NCBI GenBank assembly: GCA_013433145.1 | Contig: CM024182.1 | Span: 930,001 to 994,000 of the forward strand | Origin: Ascaris suum | Taxonomy: Eukaryota; Nematoda; Chromadorea; Rhabditida; Ascarididae | DNA length: 64,000 nt | Reading direction: 5' to 3' | Shown: positions 63,255-64,000 of the stretch, piece after piece | Layout of the letters: each line of letters opens with the position of its first letter | How positions within the stretch are numbered: position 1 is the stretch's first letter | Notes under the pieces: model-generated | What the model saw: only the letters and a program-made list of their open reading frames with translations | Database searches by the model: none | What the model was told of the DNA's origin: nothing | Made by a program: the position numbers and the translations under genes

Positions 63255-64000
63255 CTCAAAATGAAGATCAAAATAAGGATCAAAATGAAGAAGAAACTGA
63301 CGATTAAGATGAACATCAAAACGATGACAGATCAATTTGTACATCACTTTGATCATGATGGATCACTTTGATCTACTTTCATTTTGGTCTTCATTTTGAC
63401 CTTTATTTTGATCTATCTCCGTTTTGGTCCATTTTCATTTTGATCTGCCCTCCTTTTGATCTATCTTCATCCAATAGGTATCCATTTTGACCATTATTTT
63501 GATCTTCCTTTTCATCTTAATTTTGATCTCATTTTGGTCTTCATATTCGTTTGCATTCATTTTGAAATATCTTCATTTTTATGTATCTTCTTTTTTATCT
63601 TCATCCTGATGCTCATTTTCATCTCCCTTTTGATCTTTATTTTGAGGTATCTACATTTTCATCTGTTTTCATTTTGATCTCTCTTCCCTTTGACGGATCT
63701 TCACTTTGATCGATCGTCATTTTGATCTGTGTTCGCTTTGATCTATCTTCACTTTGATGAATTTTCATTTCCATCTGTCTTCAGTACCATCTATCTTCAT
63801 TTTGGCTTTCATTTTCATCCTCATTTTGATCTTCATTTTGACTTATCTTCTTCTTGATCTATCTCCACTTTCATCCATCTATATTTTGATCTTCTTATTG
63901 ATCCTCATTTTGATCTTCATCTGTTCTTCATTATGACCCATCTTCGTCTTGATCTATTTTGATTTTGATCTGTCTTCACTTCGATCAGTCGTCACTTTTT
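63255..64000. repeat. ATTTTGATCTTC-type tandem array with an orientation switch, continuing past the window
   Basis: From about 63341 to the end the + strand is made of variants of CATTTTGATCTATCTT and TTCATTTTGATC. From 63255 to about 63334 the same unit appears in reverse (ATCAAAATGAAG). The array therefore turns over at about 63335-63340. Open frames here encode only Phe/Ile/Leu-rich strings and are not genes. Confidence 0.88.

Noticed and set aside
63456..63936. Ile/Phe/Leu-rich frames that look like membrane proteins
   Set aside because: They follow from the ATTTTGATC tandem repeat.

Overview
This window is AT-rich eukaryotic DNA. Short coding blocks are interrupted by introns that begin GTAAGT, GTTTGT or GTATGA and end in TTTCAG-like acceptors. 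Microsatellites are abundant and there are long non-coding stretches. The acceptor style, the base composition and the proteins suggest an invertebrate, most likely a nematode, but nothing here fixes the species. I recognise no bacterial-style operons, tRNA, rRNA or CRISPR arrays.

The one gene I can identify firmly lies on the + strand, from about 6.5 kb (N-terminus uncertain) to 28,061. It is a Jagged/Serrate-type DSL ligand of the Notch receptor. Twelve exons (6677-6790, 8652-8767, 9252-9380, 11224-11352, 12066-12192, 13123-13273, 14540-14649, 15196-15291, 16401-16619, 18051-18219, 26157-26456, 27814-28061) join with matching phase at every junction. They give about 635 residues. In order these hold the end of the N-terminal (MNNL/C2-like) domain, a six-cysteine DSL domain, two atypical EGF repeats of the DOS type, two ordinary EGF repeats, a VWC-like cysteine-rich block, a Jagged-like juxtamembrane region, one membrane span and a basic cytoplasmic tail of about 146 residues. 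One intron uses a GC donor. A 7.9 kb intron separates the extracellular exons from the membrane exon.

From 41.2 kb down to 33.7 kb the - strand carries what looks like a second multi-exon gene. It has a signal-peptide first exon, several well-spliced internal exons and a terminal exon followed by a polyadenylation-like signal. I do not recognise the family. Isolated exon-like blocks without a resolved gene occur at 29.3-29.7, 42.4-42.7, 45.4, 47.3 and 57.3 kb, and on the - strand inside introns of the DSL gene.

The rest is repeats and apparently non-coding DNA. There are (AT)n tracts at 19.1, 24.2, 33.3 and 45.8 kb, a (GA)n tract at 43.8 kb and an 18-base G run at 54.1 kb. A 3 kb A-depleted, TGTCTG-rich degenerate repeat lies at 50.1-53.3 kb. 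A near-perfect hairpin sits at 60.9 kb. A 12-base-type repeat array at the right edge switches orientation near 63,337.
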